This document shows, one piece after another, positions 61,862 to 64,000 of a stretch of DNA of 64,000 nucleotides. A model generated the notes under the pieces. It saw nothing but the letters and a program-made list of their open reading frames with translations. It was not told the origin of the DNA and did not search any database. The stretch lies in assembly GCF_036327415.1 (NCBI RefSeq), contig NZ_CP123961.1, forward strand, positions 186,001 through 250,000. Reading direction: 5' to 3'. The stretch is from Bartonella grahamii subsp. shimonis. GTDB lineage: Bacteria; Pseudomonadota; Alphaproteobacteria; Rhizobiales; Rhizobiaceae. Position 1 is the first letter of the stretch; each line of letters begins with the position of its first letter. Both the position numbers and the translations under genes were made by a program.

Positions 61862-63339
61862 TTCCCTACCTTTGCACGCGAATGAGGTGCACCATCAACG
61901 ACTTCCGGACGTGATACATCAACAACGCCATCCCAGCCCCCCCCCAATGCTTTCATCAACGTGATATATTGCGTAACCAAAGAAACACGGCTATCTTTAA
62001 GTGCCATTTGTGCAGAATAATAAGAGCGATCAGCATTTAACAATTCAAGAAAACTAGTATTTCCATTCTCAAAAAGGCTCCGTGAAAGTTTTAAGGAATG
62101 AAGAGAAGCTTTATTCGCAACGATTAGCTTTTCTAAACGTTGATGTTCTTTAGTTAATCTTACAAGCGCATTTTCTACATCTTCTAAAGCTCCCAACACA
62201 GCAGCCCGATAAGTAATAAAAGCTTGATCACGCTGTGCACGCGCTACCGCAATAGAAGCCTCGACCTGACCTCCATTAAAAAAAGGAAAACGCAAACCAG
62301 GTCCAAAAGACCAGCCAATCGTTGAATTTTTCCATAACTGATCAATTGCCGTTGCTGCTGTCGAAATATTACCTGTTAAAGTAAGTGATGGATAGCGATC
62401 TGCTTCACGTTGACCAATCCGCGCTGTCGCTTGCGCGTATTGACGCTCTGCCCGTCGCAAATCCGGACGTGTTAACAAAATATCGGCTGGAATTCCTGCT
62501 GGTATCGGCCAGTGTGGTTGTGGAATCTTTGCATGCTTAGCATTTTTTTGTAAAAGATCCTTCAATGCCGTAGGCACACAACCAGTTAAGACAGAAAGGC
62601 GATGAATGCTCATTGCCAAATTCGCTTCCATCTGTGATATATCCGCTTCTGTATTTGCCATTTGTGCTTGCGCATTTGAAACATCAAGCTCAGAAACATC
62701 ACCAGCTGTTAATCTAGCACGCATCAGTTCATAGGTTTTACGTTGTGATACAGCAATTTGCCGCACAATCAACAATTTCTGTTGCCAACCACGCATTTGC
62801 ACATAATTTGTTGCCACATCTCCTAGCAATGTCACCATGGTAGCGCGCATATCTTCCACAGCCGCATCAAGACCATAACGCGCTGCTTCAACCGCTCGTT
62901 TATGCCCACCAAAAAAATCAAGCTCCCAGCTTGCATCAAAACCACTATGATATTGGTTTAACAATGCATCAGACTGTCCAGAACGACTACGGGTTCCTGA
63001 AACTGAATTGGACACATTTGGCAAAAGAGTTCCCACAACCTGTCCTAAACCCGCACGCGCTTCACGTACCCGGGCTTTAGCAACAGCAACATTATTATTT
63101 CCAGAAATCGCATAATCCATTAATGCATCTAGAATAGGATCATTCAAACGCCGCCACCATCCGGCAAGCGCAACTGGCCTCCCTGCAGTCTGTTCAGATT
63201 TTTCCCCCCAAACTGCAGGAACACGAAAAGATGTTTTCTGGTAATTAGGACCAACCATACATCCTGACAAAAGCAAACACAACAAGACACTAGAAAGTAA
63301 TCCACAAGAAGCGCCCCATTTGAGATTTCTGATATACAT
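61858..63339 (-). CDS. NodT-family outer-membrane efflux lipoprotein
   Basis: The TolC-like exit channel for the MacAB pump, 493 residues. Lipoprotein signal LLSSVLLCLLLSGC, then the NodT-family start MVGPNYQKTSFRVPAVWGE and the duplicated outer-membrane factor domains (LDALMDYAISGNNNVAVAKA; LTRPDLRRAERQYAQATARI, RFPFFNGGQVEASIAVARAQ). First gene of the operon. A run of nine G in the coding strand (61937-61945) encodes the glycines of ALGGGWDG, about 29 codons from the stop; gain or loss of a base there would change the C-terminus. Confidence 0.92.
   Translation of the reverse strand: MYIRNLKWGASCGLLSSVLLCLLLSGCMVGPNYQKTSFRVPAVWGEKSEQTAGRPVALAGWWRRLNDPILDALMDYAISGNNNVAVAKARVREARAGLGQVVGTLLPNVSNSVSGTRSRSGQSDALLNQYHSGFDASWELDFFGGHKRAVEAARYGLDAAVEDMRATMVTLLGDVATNYVQMRGWQQKLLIVRQIAVSQRKTYELMRARLTAGDVSELDVSNAQAQMANTEADISQMEANLAMSIHRLSVLTGCVPTALKDLLQKNAKHAKIPQPHWPIPAGIPADILLTRPDLRRAERQYAQATARIGQREADRYPSLTLTGNISTAATAIDQLWKNSTIGWSFGPGLRFPFFNGGQVEASIAVARAQRDQAFITYRAAVLGALEDVENALVRLTKEHQRLEKLIVANKASLHSLKLSRSLFENGNTSFLELLNADRSYYSAQMALKDSRVSLVTQYITLMKALGGGWDGVVDVSRPEVVDGAPHSRAKVGK
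61937..61945 (-). repeat. Nine-base homopolymer (G9 in coding strand)
   Basis: Nine consecutive C on the forward strand lie inside the outer-membrane factor gene. It is the longest C/G run I noticed in the window and lies in the reading frame, a possible slipped-strand site. Confidence 0.8.
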
Positions 63340-63400
63340 CTAGTCTCCCGCATTCTTTCAGAATCATTATTTAATATTAATACTTTATTTACCTCTTATT

Positions 63401-64000
63401 TCAAACTTGACGTGAAAAATCAAATACAGTTTGCACAGGAATATGATCTGAAGGACGTTCCCATCCGCGCGCATCACGAAAAATCGAAAGATCTACAACA
63501 AAAGGTGCTAAATCTTGAGAAGACCAAACATGATCAAGCCGCCGCCCATAATCGGTAAATGCCCAATCGCGTGCACGATAACTCCACCATGTGTAAAGCT
63601 TGGTAGGAACAGGAATATGCAAACGCATCAGATCAACCCATCCACCTTGATAACACAAATCCTGTAAACGTTCAGTTTCAATGGGAGTATGGCTTACAAC
63701 CTTCAACAATTGCTGATGAGACCAAACATCCTCTGCCAAAGGAGCAATATTTAAATCTCCCACCAAAAGAGAAGAAAGACCATCTCCTTGATCCGCACGA
63801 ATGGAGGACATTTCTTCTAAAAAATCAAGCTTATGACGAAATTTTTCATTCACATGAGCATCAGGAATATCTCCCCCAGCAGGAACATAAAAATTATGAA
63901 TCCGCAAGCTTCTCCCATGGGCTTCCACAATAACTGAGATATAACGGCAATCTTGGTTTTGGCAAAAGAAACGCTTTTCTACCTTTTTAAAAGGCAAACG
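63401..64000 (-). CDS. xth: Exodeoxyribonuclease III family nuclease (3' part only)
   Basis: The C-terminal ~200 residues of an ExoIII/AP endonuclease of the endonuclease/exonuclease/phosphatase fold, which cuts at abasic sites and trims 3' ends in base-excision repair. Catalytic text visible: RIHNFYVPAGGD, LVGDLNIAP (catalytic Asp-Leu-Asn), DYGRRLDHVW and ERPSDHIPV (catalytic Asp-His). The gene continues past the right edge. A methionine at 63997 is inside the protein, not its start. Confidence 0.9.
   Translation of the reverse strand, partial: RLPFKKVEKRFFCQNQDCRYISVIVEAHGRSLRIHNFYVPAGGDIPDAHVNEKFRHKLDFLEEMSSIRADQGDGLSSLLVGDLNIAPLAEDVWSHQQLLKVVSHTPIETERLQDLCYQGGWVDLMRLHIPVPTKLYTWWSYRARDWAFTDYGRRLDHVWSSQDLAPFVVDLSIFRDARGWERPSDHIPVQTVFDFSRQV

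Overview
The window looks like a chromosomal stretch of an alphaproteobacterium of the order Rhizobiales, very probably a Bartonella species. This rests on the AT-rich sequence, the stand-alone F1 ATP synthase operon (atpHAGDC), the fdxA-carD pair, the 59-residue L32, ftsE-ftsX-ydcF, and long intergenic spaces full of decayed repeats and gene relics. The species cannot be named from sequence reading alone.

Layout. 1-5.0 kb: edge of a RimJ-like acetyltransferase, partial copies of the uup 3' end, uup itself, a glycine-zipper lipoprotein and thiN. 5.2-11.4 kb: M48 metalloprotease, rpoH, the C-terminal half of a Suv3-like helicase, fdxA and carD. 11.4-15.7 kb: repeat-filled spacer, a 185-bp tandem array at the 3' end of rpmF, rpmF and a polyprenyl synthase gene (ispA). 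15.7-23.6 kb: an accessory block with relic membrane or lipoprotein genes, an intact MFS exporter, frameshifted ThiF/E1-like and AAA ATPase genes, a tiny candidate peptide gene (MLNIFN) and unknown genes. 23.6-34.5 kb: ispG, a small membrane-anchored protein, an EmrA/EmrB-type pump and the F1 operon. 35-44.4 kb: priA with a 3' relic copy, transaldolase, lptE, leuS and yggS. 44.4-46.3 kb: a frameshifted glycine-rich bacteriocin-like gene with small membrane-protein genes. 46.5-51.3 kb: acs, ftsE, ftsX and ydcF. 52.7-57.6 kb: a single-chain Type ISP restriction-modification enzyme. 58.6-64 kb: macA-macB with an outer-membrane factor, and the edge of an exonuclease III gene.

The most interesting part is 20.0-22.0 kb. 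On the reverse strand a strong ribosome-binding site precedes a six-codon ORF ending in Asn. Two hairpins follow, then a ClpB-like AAA ATPase gene overlapping an E1-like adenylating enzyme gene with an RRE-like N-terminus, and then an MFS exporter gene. The order recalls microcin C (mccA-mccB-mccC) loci with an added AAA gene. The AAA and E1 genes are frameshifted, so the system appears dead in this strain.

A second theme is genome decay by local duplication. Four genes (uup, rpmF, priA, yggS) are followed by one or more partial copies of their own 3' ends. A dispersed intergenic repeat family of about 270 bp occurs about a dozen times, three times as convergent inverted pairs. No tRNA, rRNA, CRISPR array or intact insertion sequence was recognised.
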